A DNA stretch of 64,000 nt. Origin: Muricea muricata (Eukaryota; Cnidaria; Anthozoa; Malacalcyonacea; Plexauridae). Positions 46,868 through 58,582 of this stretch are shown here, one piece after another. Within the stretch, counting starts at the first letter, position 1. Each line of letters opens with the position of its first letter. The stretch covers positions 9,200,883-9,264,882 of the forward strand of contig OY979725.1 of assembly GCA_963855995.1 (NCBI GenBank), written 5' to 3'. The notes below the pieces were generated by a model, which saw nothing but the letters and a program-made list of their open reading frames with translations, was not told the origin of the DNA and made no database searches. Position numbers and translations under genes: made by a program.

Positions 46868-47345
46868 ACATTTAAAATTCATATTTCACCGAAATTTTAA
46901 TTCTTTGAATTTGCGAATTGGGCGTCAGGTGCCAGTGGGTTTATCAGCTGTGAGTGACTGTGCGATATGGTAAGGAAAGTGAGGGTAACGAATGGAATGT
47001 AGGAGCTTAGGACTGCATGAGGAAGACAACTAAGAACTGGCCTCTGTAAAGAAGATCAACTTAGCAATTTGCATTTGGTCTTCTCTCCGTCGGCTACCCC
47101 GGCCAGCTCGCCGAGTGCTACTTCCACCGTAAATAAGTAGAAGTACTTGTACCATACGTAAAGTAGCACTTGGGGAGCTGGCTGGGGAAGGGGGATTTTT
47201 TAAATTTCTAAATTCCTATGGGAATTGAATTTTTAATTAAAAGGGGACACGTGCAAATTTTGTAAACAATTTATTCAAAAGAACTTGTAAACAATGCAAT
47301 TTTATTAACAATAAAAAGAGACTAACCGCTACAAAATTGTATTAT
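46868..47345 (+). repeat. Second-copy fragment F, right flank of the DIRS
   Basis: Follows right-arm 18284-18950: CATTTAAAATTCATA, GTTTATCAGCTGTGAGTGAC, GTAACGAATGGAATG, CGGCTACCCCGGCCAGCTC, AATTGAATTTTTAATTAAAA. The 1000-1112 type hairpin is shortened here (47095-47190). Confidence 0.75.
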
Positions 47346-48689
47346 ATAAATTTGAACTGAAGGCAAGAAAATGAAACAAACGTCTCAAAGTTAATTTTAT
47401 TTGTCAAAACAAGAATGTACCAGATGAAGTCTTAAAGAAGAAACAGAAATAGGCCAAAGAACATCTTGTAATTGCATTCATAATATCTAATTCAAAAACC
47501 CATCCCGGCAATGAAGTATAAAGATATCAAATACTTGAATTCAGTGAAAATTTATTGTACATACCGATTTATTGTATTAAACTACAGCTAAGTCAATTGT
47601 AATCTGAAGTGAATTGTCTTGAAAGTCACATGCCCGTATATTTGGGGAATTTTGAGGGTATCCAAAAAAATGCAGTGCGGTTCAAGCTTTCCTTGAATTA
47701 GCCAAACCACATAACACTTGTTAGTTGTGACTGAGGATAATTTCAGGTAGCGCAGCAACTGATCTATTTAAACACTAGTGTTATGTGGTTTGATTAATTC
47801 AATTCTTGTCATTTGAGTAACAACTAACAAGTGTCACATGAAAAGCCATGCTTTTTTAAAGTAATACAGTAGTAAACAAACTCAAAGGCACAACACTATA
47901 TGTGTGGCTCAACTGCAATCCTGCTCAGTTTCAGCACAACCTTGTTGAAAAATATTGAAAACCTACTTTACCGCTTGTTTGTTCCAACCCTTGCATTGAG
48001 TATAAATTTCCAGAAATGCTATATGCATGTATTAAACATATTTCACTGAACTATAACTTAAACTTTTAAGGGTTGTTTTCTCACAACTTCATCAAAAATC
48101 ATTTTGTTGTCTGGTTGTGGTTTCCTTTATATATGTATCAATAATCAGTTTTCAGATTTTGTCAGCACGCACTATTCTAAAATGAAGAGTACTTTTGGTG
48201 CTTTAATTCATTTGTCATTTGTATTCAAACCAGTTCCACTTTTTAATGCAGCAATACTCGATTTATATCACTAGATTACTTGACCGTAATGGCTTGTTCT
48301 AAAGTTGAAAAAATTACTACTGAAAATACAAAGACTGAAAAATCATACAATTAAAATGAACAATGAAAGTTGAATTTTTGGCTAAAAATTTGGGATAAAA
48401 ATCACTGACCTTTGTTGATTCAGGTTTTTAATTTGCGAAAATGCATTAGACTGAAAACAGAATTCAAGAATTTTGAGTTTTTCAAGATAGGAGTCATGAG
48501 TCAAGTCACTCATGGTGTTAGACTTGGAAAAATACACAAAGAGGATTATTTCAAAATCCTTTTTCGGCTCATAATTTCAGCAAAAATAATACAAAAGTAA
48601 TTCCAAATAAAGAGTGCATATTAATAACACAATTTATTAAAAACTGTATATTTCGAATTAGATTTGATTCATCTTCAGCAGTGTTAGCA
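47346..48689. other. AT-rich, one inverted repeat
   Basis: 47692-47840 is a foldback: CCAAACCACATAACACT pairs with AGTGTTATGTGGTTTG, and CACTTGTTAGTTGT pairs with ACAACTAACAAGTG. The rest shows no gene or known repeat. Confidence 0.55.
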
Positions 48690-48779
48690 AGTATTTTCAG
48701 TACCTTTCGTAACAATGTAGTTTTTTTAGCGTTAATGTAACTCCCGGCAAGCAAATGGTGCCTGCTCGTTGCCGAGATT

Positions 48780-51141
48780 GTTCGAATACAGGATAGGCGC
48801 GACAGGTGAACACGACTCCGTATCTCTTCATCTCTCGCTGTCCCTCCTTTATTTGCCAGGGGCCAAAGCAGTCCACCCCACAGACCGTGAACGGAGGTGG
48901 TGGTTGTAGACGATCCTCGTGTAAGTCGGCCATCTTCTGATCTTGAGGGGAAGCACGTAGTTTCCTGCACGGTAAGCAATCATAAATGTGATGGCGATCG
49001 CAGAACTTCCACCGGTTATGCAGAAGCCATTTACGCGCAGGATAATTGTCATTGACTTCGAGATTCGGGATTAGGTTTGGGGTTCAGGGTCATTGACTTC
49101 GGGATCTTCATGCGAAAGCGGGTGTTCGGTAGCACCTACCAGATCAAGTTGAGGGTTCTGGAGGAATGATGGACCAGAAAGCCAACGTTCGTTGTCAAGG
49201 AATTCTCGAGTAGTTAGACCTCTGAAGGCTTCGCCCGCAGGGTTTTCCTTGCTTTTAACGTATCGCCACTGTTCAGGAGATGTCTCATCACGAATCTGTT
49301 GGACCCTGTTGGCGACGAAGACGTCGAATGGTCGAGCCTCGTTATTAAGGTAGTCGAGCACCACCTTACTATCGGTCACGTATACGTCGACCATCTTGTT
49401 GTAATCTAGCTCTTTGCGCAACATGGCACTGACTCTAACTGATATATCAGGGGGGAGACACGAGATTTCGCCATAACTAGTTCGCAGTGGACTTCTTCAT
49501 GTACATTAACTAAACGTATATACGAACACTGTCCGTATCCAGACGCACTTGCGTCGGAAAATGATAAAGCTCTGTAGACTTTATCGGACCAAATTCCTTT
49601 GGTTGGAAGCATCTTCGCACTTTAAAGTCGTTAAGTAAGCAGAGTTCGTTTCTCCACTTCTCCCATCTGGCTCTAATTTGGTCTGGAACAGGGTCATCCC
49701 AGTTGGTTCCTTCACGACATAGCTTTTGAAGCAGTTGTTTTTCCACCAACAGGACAGGAGCAACTAATCCCAGGGGGTCGTATATCGAGCTAATCGTAGA
49801 TAGGATACATCTTCGAGTTAAAGGAGTATCTTGAAGGGTGATAAGCATTTGAAATGTGTCTGACTCAACACACCAATAGACGCCGAGTGCTCTCTCGATA
49901 GGTAGACGGTCGCTATGAAGGTCCAGGTTCTCCAGTGTGGAAGCACAGTCTTCGCGAGGGATTGCTGAAATAACTTCTTTCGAATTAGATATGAACTTGC
50001 GGAGCCGTGGAACTCTCTTCGCACACATTTCTTTAGTTTTTTTAATCAGGGTAGTGGCATGCTCAACGGTGTCGACCGATTTCAGTCCGTCGTCGACGTA
50101 GAAGTCGTTCCTCACGAAGTTGGCTGCCTCGTCTGCGATCCTCTTTAAGCCGACGTTTTCATGCAGATCCTGGCGATGATCCCCGCCAAAAAGGGGAACA
50201 GTCATCCTGTACTCACTTGGCTGTTTCGTAGTGTCTCTACCTTCCCACTAAAGGAATCGCAGGAAGCTTCGATGAGCTTCTGCCACTTTGAACTGGCGGA
50301 ACATCGCCTCCACGGAGCACATAAAGGCTGTAGGATCTTTCCTGGATCTGCAGAGCACGCACACGAGCCGGTTTATGAGGTCTGGAGCTTGTAGGAGGTG
50401 ATCATTCAGTGATTGCGCTGCAGTGAAATACTACTCGTATCATCTCGGGTTTTCTAGGGTGGTATACCCCGTGGTGTGGGATATACCTTACGTTGCCGTC
50501 TTGTTGAATTCCGTTGCGTATTTCCTTTCGATAAGTTCGTTCATGAAGGTGATATAGTCGTCACGGTATTTCTTATTCGTTTCCATGCGAGTCTGAAGCT
50601 TGGTTAAACGACGCAAGGCAATGGATTTGTTATTGGGCATAACAGGGCTTTCCTTTCAAAACGGCAGAGGTATTTCATAGTGTCCATCCTCTCGTTGACG
50701 AACGCCTTGCTCCATTTTCGTCAGAAATTTCTTGTCGTCTTGTGACATCGGTTGGTCTGAACTTCTTTCCGAAAAGTCCGATTCTAACATTTCTCGACAT
50801 CGAACGGGATTAATAACCTCCTTGATGCTTGGTTTGAATGCAAAATGGCATGTCTTCTGTGTGGACGCGTTGGTGAGCCGGATACTTTCTGTCGATATAC
50901 GGTGTGCTACGCCGTCTGAAACATTGTCCTCGTCTGCAACTTCACCACCAACATTGCCGATAATCCCCCATCCAAGATCGGTCCTTTGAGCATATGGTTC
51001 ATTCGGCTTTCCAGTGATGACTTCTCGTGGCATTATCGCTTGTGGACAATTGAAGCCAATGAGAAGTGTAACGTCTACGTCTGTCTTCAAAGGGACTAAG
51101 TGATGGGCGATACTGTTGAGATGTGGCCATGGCTGAACCAT
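48780..51141 (-). pseudogene. BEL/Pao pol: RT, RNase H, partial integrase
   Basis: 51141-50656 holds the typical pre-RT motif LLIGFNCPQAIMPREVITG and RTDLGWGIIG. RT proper reaches the catalytic DFYVDDGLKSV (about 50115-50080), followed by RCILSTISSIYDPLGLVAPV and the connection domain. RNase H segments lie at 49612-49071 (SFSDASASGYGQCSYIRL, VYVTDSKVVLDYLNNEA, QWRYVKSKENPAGE). The integrase zinc-binding part reads RHHIYDCLPCRKLR and the core begins FTVCGVDCFGPW before the sequence is lost. Frames are broken repeatedly. Confidence 0.85.
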
Positions 51142-51621
51142 CTCGGAACATGGTATCTGTTACCGCTTCGCTGGTATAGTTGTGTTATGGCTTATGTCAC
51201 TCACCACAAGGCCCTTGATTTTCTTGCTGGGAATTAGTTCGTTCTCGGCGTGCATAATCGATAAGGATAGCTGTGTCTTAGGTCCGTTGACTCGAAGACG
51301 GTCCACCATTTCCTGCGAGAGGAATGTGGTGTCTGATTGGTCATCTAATAAGGCTTAGACGAGTTTCTCTTCTTGAAGGTTGTCCGTGAGACTAATCCAT
51401 GCGGGTACGATCATTGAACTTATTTGGTATTGATAAACCCATTGTTCGTCGAACGGGTCTTGATACAGCGGACTATTGATTATCGGGATGTCCTTGCGGT
51501 TTTGAATCTTTCTTATCATTGGTTTCGTTTCGAACGTCTCCGTAGAGAGATGTTGGATGTAATTTTCCGCATGTGTCGCAGGTTTTTCTTTCCTTGCAGT
51601 TTTTGGAGACGTGGCCTTGCT

Positions 51622-53161
51622 TCAGCTTTGCTTCAGGCAACCAAAGCAAAGTCCTTTAGACTTGGTGAATTCTTTTCTTTCCTTTATATCTTTCTTGCAG
51701 AATTCTTGACATGAATTTAAGTTCGTGAGCTCCCTTACAAAGAACGCAGAACTTAACGGCTTGGGTTTCGTCTTTCGTTGTTTCGTGGTTGCTAGGATCG
51801 TCTTCCTTCGACTTTGTAAACAAGGTGTTCCTAGGTCTTCCTCCGTACTGCATGGGAAACTTGCATCTTGACGCACCATAAATTTGATACTTTGGTCGCT
51901 TGAAATCTTCGTCCTTGCCGATCCTTCGAAGGTTGACTGGGTCGCAAGCTATGTCAGAATCCTTCACGAGGAATTTCACAAACTCCGAGAAAGGGGGAAA
52001 ACTTTCTTTCTCTTCCTTCTAGTTACACACCAATCCTCCCCATCTAACTGCAGCCCATCTTGGTAGCTTGGACGTCATCTTATGATTCTCTTGGTCCTCA
52101 TCGAGAACTTTCAAACTGCTTATCCTTTCCATAGCTTTCTCACACTGGACGAGTAGACATGCGTATTTCCTAAGACCATGACTATCGTTTGGTGCAACTT
52201 GTGGCCATTCGCCAAGCCTTTTACGAAAGGCGGATGCCACTGCAAACGAGTTTCCAAATCGTTTCAACAACTGCTTCTTTGCCCTTTCAAAAGCGTCTTC
52301 GCCATCAAGCAATACAAATCCTTCGACAATCGCCTTTGCTTCGCCAGAAACATACTTTTCTAGGTAATGCAGTTTTTCAGCAGAGTTAATCGCACGAGTT
52401 TCTATTAGCGTTTCAATACTCACACTGGATACTGAAGGGGATCGCCAGAAAAGACACCAGGCTCTGGCAAAGGTAATCTACTTTGGTTGTGGATTTCTAA
52501 GAGTTTTGATATCGTATTCAGTTGGGCTTGGACAAGGTTGGGATTTCTTCGATGGCAGTTGACGATTGGTTGGCGTGGTCAAGGGGTATTGGATCCTGTA
52601 AGTTAGCATGAGAATAGTTTTGTTCATTGTGGGTATAGGTAGGTGCCAGGGGGTTGAGTTGTGCTAGGGTGCTGCTGTTGGCTATCGATCATTAATGACT
52701 ATGGGAACAGCTTGATTTCCTACTTCACAGGTCTGGGCTTCGTTAGCAGTCTGAGCTTCATTACTGGTCTGGACATTGCCTGGTCAGGTTCGGCTGAGAG
52801 TTCAGAAATTTCATAATGTGATCCTCTACATTATTCTGATCATCGTCTTCGAAGTCAGGCATCGCAACTTCTTCTTCAAACCTTTTAAATACGTTGATCC
52901 GGGCCTTCTTCTCCGCTAACTCCTTTGTGATCCCGTATTTCTCAGACTCTCAGTGACCGTTTCTCTGTTTGCCTTATCCAAGTCCTCCTTTACTTTAGCC
53001 TTACTCATTTTGGTGTTGAGGCATGTTAGTTCTTCTTCTAAATCAAGTCTGCGTTGTCGTGTAGATGAAGTTGTGCTAATAGTAGAATGGCGAATTTCCA
53101 TATTTCTCAAAGTTACGCAATGTTCACGAACGCTGGCCGATGACCTTCCGAGAACGTTCAA
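51622..53161 (-). pseudogene. BEL/Pao gag with zinc knuckles, broken
   Basis: The N-terminal part (53161-52916) is coiled-coil-like and charged (LDLEEELTCLNTKMSKAKV). The middle (52423-52019) matches the BEL/Pao gag domain: EKLHYLEKYVSGEAKAIVEG, AFERAKKQLLKRFGNSFAVA and HGLRKYACLLVQCEKAM. The zinc-knuckle region (51760-51622) has CVLCKGAHEL and GLCFGCLKQS, split between two frames by a frameshift near 51725. Confidence 0.8.
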
Positions 53162-53287
53162 AATTGTAGTCTAAATGCACCCTGGATTATCGTTCGCCAC
53201 TAAAATTCATATTGCCATTCTCTTGCGCATGGTTTGCCAACAAAACAGTGGTGGTGTTTGGCATTCTATCATATTTCTTACTGATGG

Positions 53288-53351
53288 TGCTTTGAGGTCA
53301 TGAACAAGTGCAGACGTATTTTGTCAGCACTTGTTCACGATCCTCAAAGCA
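53288..53351. repeat. Hairpin related to the STING-like tail
   Basis: TGCTTTGAGGTCATGAACAA pairs with TTGTTCACGATCCTCAAAGCA around GTGCAGACGTATTTTGTCAGC. A 29-base piece of it matches coding bases 55028-55056 at 26 positions. Confidence 0.65.
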
Positions 53352-53469
53352 CTTTGTGTAAAGATACAAGATACCTGAATTCCGATCATTTTCCAAAATC
53401 ATATATTTATAAATGAAACTAAACACAAACACTAATCAAGCTACAAATATTTTTTTTATTCACAAGGTC

Positions 53470-53703
53470 ACCACAACAGCGTGAGCCAATTACTGTGGGC
53501 CCGTAATACCTATCCCACCCTGTCAGCTTTCCCTGTGGGAGGAAACCGGAGTACCCGGAGAAAACCCACGACTTTCGGCAGAGCGTTGACTATACTCTTT
53601 TCACATGAGGACTGGGTTCGAGTCCACCTTACTGGGGATCGAACTCGGAACCTTAGAGGTGAAAGGCAAGTGGTCTAACCACTACGCCACCGAAGCCCCA
53701 CTA
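53470..53703 (-). repeat. Full-length tRNA-derived SINE
   Basis: On the minus strand: head TGGGGCTTCGGTGGCGTAG with A box TGGCGTAGTGG (53679-53689) and B box GTTCGATCC (53636-53644). The body follows with CTCTGCCGAAAGTCGTGGG, CTCCGGGTACTCCGGTTTCC and TCCCACAGGGAAAGCTGACA. This is the best-preserved copy of the family also seen at 441, 6751 and 33511. It is not a tRNA gene: no closing acceptor stem. Confidence 0.85.
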
Positions 53704-54617
53704 AAAATAAATAAATAAAAATACATTGTATAAATACTTTGTCAAACCTGAGTTAAACTCGACTCAAATTTACGATACCATCATGGATTATGCGTCTCAA
53801 CACCGGGATGTATTCATACCATGTTGGACATGATCTAGCAGTAATTTATATATTAAGCTCATACAAGTTTGACGTACGAATACATGTCGAATTTACGATG
53901 TACTTTAGACGCATCTATTAGGATTAAATTTGACTCGACATAAATCTAACGTATAAACTAGGCCTAAGACTTGACGACTAACTTTAGTTACTCTTATCGT
54001 ACTCTTCGACTTACTCTAAATTTATTTTATATGTCTCTTTTAAGAGGGTGGTAAAGGGAGGGTGCTTACCACGTTCAACGGCGGAGTAAAAGTAGATCCA
54101 TAATTCATGCGTCTTCGAGAAGCACCTTCACGTTTCATTTACATTGCAGTTTGTTTACAGACGGACCTACATCACGTTCCTCTAGATAGAGATCTTATTT
54201 TTTCAATTTGTATATAATCCTTCAATATGTATCGACCTCAGAAAGGCCTCTGAAGATATTTTCACTCTTTTTTGAACAAGTGGAAGATTACGAGACTGCC
54301 ATCTATTATTCCCAATCCACGTTGCATTCTTTTCACAATCACGCCTCACCGGCGTAGAACAAATCACATTTCAACCACACAGAATCAAGCATTTCACACA
54401 AACAGATATTGACCAATCATGACTCACGAAAATATTAAACACCCTCTTAAAACAGCTGTCTGACTAATGTCACGCAATTACGGTATATCTTAAATATAAA
54501 ATGTTGGAACCATCACATGACTTGATATGATTAAACTATCATTGCATTAACTAAGATAAAAAGTAATTGAAAATAGAAAAGTCCTCGTATGCAGAACGGA
54601 CTTTACAACATGCATGT
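53704..54617. other. Downstream region of the STING-like gene
   Basis: No repeat recognised. On the minus strand AATAAA occurs at 54021-54026, about 590 bases after the stop codon, and could be the polyadenylation signal. That is a weak inference. Confidence 0.4.
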
Positions 54618-56411
54618 TTAAAGACCTTTCATGTCTTCCTTCAAGAATTTTTCCTCATCAATATCACAAACATTACTGGACGCCAGCGCCACACGATCAG
54701 ATACTGGCGCACCATCGTTAGCATCACATTTTCTCTCATACTTTACGTCTCCAGTCGAGACGTCACTCGGTGGTGATGGGAGTGGTTTAAGATTCCCAGG
54801 CTCTTCAGGAATATCTGATGTTGGTCGTTTAAAGCCTTCGTCATCAGACTTTGCCACAGGCAACTTTACAATGAGATTCGGCTTCTTCTCTCCTTGCAGG
54901 GTGCTAGTCTCACCGGAATCATCAGCAGGAATAGAATTGTTCTTTGTCTCATCTCGAACATCGTCAGCAGTACTCAAAGTGACCTTACCGTCCTCTTGTG
55001 CCTGTTTTTCCCACAGAACATAGGGGTTGCTTTGAGCACCATGAACAAGTGCTGACCCTCTATAACTGGAGTGGTCAATATGTGATTTATATTTTCTTGG
55101 GCGCCTGTTTACCGCTACCTTTCGTTTAGGATTTCGTTTAAGATTAAGAATATTCTCATTCGCTGCTGTATCGAGCAAGAAACTATCTTCATCTGAACTA
55201 GTTCCAATAAGAATGGCAACATCTCGGCTGTCACGTGGTTGGCTTTTGACCGTGGTATCACTGGATGTACTAGTCTCCCGTGGCTGCCGTCGAGACGGTA
55301 TGGGATGCGGTGAAGTGGTGTCTGATTCTGTGTAGTTCTCGTTGTTGGATGTGCCTTGATCTGCTTCGATTTTTTCCATAATTGCTCTCACAAGCCAGCC
55401 TCTTCGTATATTTGGGACTTCCTTTATTTGTACAAGAGTACACATGTTTTTGTAAAATTCGTGGCCAGGTTCAGCAAGAATTTTCGATATTTCTTGGCAG
55501 AGCAAACCTAGGTGATCCTTAGGATTGTTGCCGTATAAGAATCCATATCTTTTAGACTCGTGTATCTTCTTTATAACTGCTAACTGTTCCCTTAAACAGA
55601 GTATAACATGCTTGTATTCTCTTCCATTGTACTGCAGGCGATAAACAGGTAATTCAGGACATCCACCATTTGAAGCTACTTCGCTAATGTCGCTGTCCAG
55701 ATCGTGCAACTTTCGGAAACAGTCGGAAACAAGCAGTATTATTTTTTTTGAATGTACCTGTATTTTGGTATGTTTATCCCAACCATTACGTTCAACTGCA
55801 TCAGATTGTTCCTGAACGGAAATGTCACTAGTAAAACGCTCGGTGAATGTTGCCATCAGTCTATCAATGTCAAAAAAGCAGCTCCACGCCAGGGTTTGAA
55901 TTGGATGCCATCCCAACTTCTCAATAAGTCTTGAAAGACTAACGTTAGATAGTGCGTTAAGATTTAGCAGATATGTCACCAGCGGGCTAAACACCAAGCC
56001 GCTTAAAATGTACATTAGGTCGTCAAGTGTAGCTATATCAGCATGTGTTAGCAATCTTATTACTACCAAAATCCCCAGGCCTAACACACTAACAAGTAAC
56101 AGTGGCTTCCACTGGAATGCACTGAAAGAATCTTTACACAACTTGGAACATTCCCGATTGTAACGACTACGACACTGACGACATTCTTCAAAAACGTCAC
56201 ACAAACATTGAATGATAGGAGCGATCAAGATGCCCAACAGTGTCATACAAGAAAATTCTACTATTTTGAGAATATTTTTCGGATAAAAGACGTGAAGAAG
56301 TACTAATCCGACTAGCAAAATTGCGAATAAAACCTTCGATACAACTTTCGTGCCTCTTTTCTTTAGTCTCGGCAACATGTTGTGTTCCGATTGATCTTCA
56401 ACTTTGGTCAT
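54618..56411 (-). CDS. STING1: STING-like innate immune receptor with long tail
   Basis: 597 residues in one intact exon. Hydrophobic segments at about 25-43, 47-70, 102-121 and 130-151 form a four-helix membrane domain. Between helices 2 and 3 lies a cysteine-rich RSRY stretch (71-92), as in human STING around HSRY and its palmitoylated cysteines. Residues 160-190 align without gaps to the STING connector and first helix of the ligand domain: S-x(3)-EK, then LAWS (174-177). IILLVSDC (224-231) and a long helical stretch, KRYGFLYGNNPKDHLGLLCQ to ILAEPGHEF, match the ligand domain to about 350. STING is an ER receptor for cyclic dinucleotides. Several ligand contacts look changed: the Y167 position is I, R238 is P, E260 is C. 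The tail 351-597 is long, Ser/Pro/acidic, and I find no LxIS motif. The start ATG lies 9 bases after a 3' splice site. Confidence 0.75.
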   Translation of the reverse strand: MTKVEDQSEHNMLPRLKKRGTKVVSKVLFAILLVGLVLLHVFYPKNILKIVEFSCMTLLGILIAPIIQCLCDVFEECRQCRSRYNRECSKLCKDSFSAFQWKPLLLVSVLGLGILVVIRLLTHADIATLDDLMYILSGLVFSPLVTYLLNLNALSNVSLSRLIEKLGWHPIQTLAWSCFFDIDRLMATFTERFTSDISVQEQSDAVERNGWDKHTKIQVHSKKIILLVSDCFRKLHDLDSDISEVASNGGCPELPVYRLQYNGREYKHVILCLREQLAVIKKIHESKRYGFLYGNNPKDHLGLLCQEISKILAEPGHEFYKNMCTLVQIKEVPNIRRGWLVRAIMEKIEADQGTSNNENYTESDTTSPHPIPSRRQPRETSTSSDTTVKSQPRDSRDVAILIGTSSDEDSFLLDTAANENILNLKRNPKRKVAVNRRPRKYKSHIDHSSYRGSALVHGAQSNPYVLWEKQAQEDGKVTLSTADDVRDETKNNSIPADDSGETSTLQGEKKPNLIVKLPVAKSDDEGFKRPTSDIPEEPGNLKPLPSPPSDVSTGDVKYERKCDANDGAPVSDRVALASSNVCDIDEEKFLKEDMKGL

Positions 56412-56420
56412 GACAAAATA

Positions 56421-56440
56421 CTAGAAAAGAAATTAAATCA
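56421..56440 (-). promoter_or_regulatory. 3' splice site just before the STING-like start
   Basis: On the minus strand TTTAATTTCTTTTCTAG ends at 56421, preceded by a TACTGAT branch-like motif, and the exon begins at 56420. It implies a 5' untranslated exon upstream. That exon was not located. Confidence 0.6.
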
Positions 56441-56956
56441 GTAAGCTTTTTAGACACACAACTTATCATGGTAAAAAGCCATCTAGGACCAGCAGTGCAT
56501 AGACAGGTATGTTAAAGAGGTGAGGGGGGGGGGGTTAACAAAATTTTGGTGCAAAGTGATTTCTTTTATGAAAATTAAAGCCTCTACACATGTTTTTCTA
56601 TTGTTCCTATTATGCCTATTTTACCAAAACAACAATGATAAACCATCTGCATACAGCCCGAATAACACCCACAGGTAAAAGAAACACACCCACGAAAACA
56701 GGTGCCCAGAACTTTATGTAAGTCGTGCTTTGAAGAGCCCCATATTGCCCCCATGCATGAGTCTGCAGGTGAGAACAAGAGTTCTGGAAGAGAACAGAGT
56801 AAATGCAGCTGCAAACCTGAAAATTTTGGTAATACTTTATAATAATGGGTGTGCTAACAACCTGTAGAAAATATTTATTTTACTTGAGTTGATCACTTAA
56901 TTCTGGTTCCTCAAAAAATTCAGGGGCATCCCCCTACCAATGGCATGGCTCTCAAG
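56441..56956. other. Upstream intron or leader of the STING-like gene
   Basis: No coding or repeat feature recognised beyond a G run at 56523-56533. It presumably lies in the 5' intron. Confidence 0.4.
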
Positions 56957-57332
56957 CAGGGCTGCATAATATGGCGGACCACAGAACCATTGGTCGCAGA
57001 AAAATTTTGAGGTTGGCAGAAAAAAAAAAGGTTAAAACTGTAAGTTAGAGGTTAACAATCTCAAAAAAATAAATGTTTTAATGAGTTTGATAGTCAAAGA
57101 GTGGAAAAACGGAATGGAAGAAAATAATATAATACTGTATACATTCAATTCAGCATATCACAAATAGTTAGACTTTATAAAAGGGACTGGTTTATGGGGA
57201 GAGGTCATCAAGAAAGTCAGAAATAATCAAGGGGATGCCCTCAGTCACTTTGCAAGAAATTCCATTACTTGCAGAAAGTACTTTGACAGGCATAATGGGT
57301 CCCAGAAAATTAATAATTTTATGCAGCCCTGG
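56957..57332. mobile_element. hAT-like MITE, AGGGCTGCATAA ends
   Basis: A ~376-bp element with CAGGGCTGCATAA and TTATGCAGCCCTG as inverted ends. The flanks GCTCTCAA (56948-56955) and GCTCTGAG (57333-57340) match at 6 of 8 bases. No coding capacity. Confidence 0.65.
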
Positions 57333-57741
57333 CTCTGAGGACCAGCATGTGTGGTGGTGAGGTTATCACTCAAAGTAGCTGCCAAGCTACAAAGATTATT
57401 TGTAACACTAGCAGGGGCATTGAGGGTTAAATGTGGGATGCATCTATTGGGGGCAATGGATGCTCACTCATCAATGATGCTTGAGGCAAAAATAATTTTT
57501 GAACTGTAAATATATTTAAAATATTGATCATTTCGGATTGGTTAAAATTATAACAAAAACATTTTAAAAGGCAATGCATATGTTCTCCACTGCCTTAAAT
57601 GCCATCAAACAGGGGTATATATTCTAGCTGTTGCTAATGTTGTTGCTAAGGTGGCATATTTTAGATAAAAGGTGACGTGGCATTTAGGAATTCAAGTCCC
57701 TCCCCCCAGTTGCTTTTTTACTGATAACAATTCCCTGTCTA
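57333..57741. other. No recognised feature
   Basis: Nothing identified on either strand. Confidence 0.45.
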
Positions 57742-57749
57742 GCATTAAG

Positions 57750-58574
57750 TAGGGCTGTGCGCCGGAGGGCCGGAGACCAGCCGGAGCTCCGGCATTTTTT
57801 GCCCGGCCGGAGCCAGAGCCAGAATTACCTTTTCAGCTCCGGCTGGTGCGTCAAAATAAGGATAACATATTACGAGAATGGATAATTGTGTGTCAAATGA
57901 CAAATTTGTGTCACTGACACATAAAATTGCATAAAAATTAAACTATATGTACAATGTACAAGCGACTGATCTTGCGCGGAAAATCGTAATCTAATCGTTC
58001 TATTTTGTCTGGTGGCACAATAGGAGATTACTAATTATTGTTCGAGATTACGCTGACAAGGTGCTATGCACTTTTTACATGAAATTCAAGACTATCAAAA
58101 TCTGAAGCACTTTACTGAACATTAATTGTAGATTATGGCATACTTAAAATACTTTTTTAACATCAATCCATCTCTGTGTTGTTTTTTCATGTTGTTTATG
58201 AGACGTCTTGTTGCCAGAATTACCTCTTAGATAAAAATGTGTCACAATTTTTCAGCCCTTTCATTTCTTATCAAAATATTGTCTAATAACTATTGTTTGA
58301 TATATAGTTTTAGTCCGTTACTCTGTTTAATAAAATACTTAATGCATAGTTTCTTTCGCTGAATCTCTGCATGGCAGAGATCTCGGGACATTGTGCGAAC
58401 TGAAACAGTACAAACAATAAAGTCGATCCAAGTAATATGCTATTACTCGGTTAGATTTTATCATTTTAACTTTTCCCCAGTTTTGACATGTTTAAAGTGT
58501 GAACAAATATATAAAGCCGGAGTTTTTAAGCCGTCACCAGCCGGAGCTGAAAAACCAGAGATTGCACAGCGCTA
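57750..58574. mobile_element. 825-bp hAT-like element, GCCGGAG-rich ends
   Basis: The ends TAGGGCTGTGCGCCGGAG and GATTGCACAGCGCTA are inverted, followed inward by CCGGAGCTCCGGC-type repeats at both ends. The flanks GCATTAAG (57742-57749) and GTATTAAG (58575-58582) match at 7 of 8 bases. The interior is AT-rich and non-coding. Confidence 0.75.
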
Positions 58575-58582
58575 GTATTAAG

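Larger units (their letters stand above)
48690..53215 (-). mobile_element. BEL/Pao LTR retrotransposon, decayed
   Basis: Minus-strand order gag, zinc knuckles, protease region, RT with YVDD, RNase H, integrase N-terminus, as in BEL/Pao. A possible primer-binding site TGGCGAACGATAATCCAGGG lies at 53181-53200. No second LTR is visible. The element breaks off inside the integrase at about 48780, so LTRs cannot be defined. Many frameshifts and stops mark it as inactive. Confidence 0.85.

Noticed and set aside
53614-53689. Functional tRNA gene
   Set aside because: A and B boxes are present, but no complete cloverleaf closes and the sequence continues into a SINE body.
54631-55023. 130-codon plus-strand frame opposite the STING-like tail
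   Set aside because: Shadow of the 597-codon minus-strand frame; no domain.
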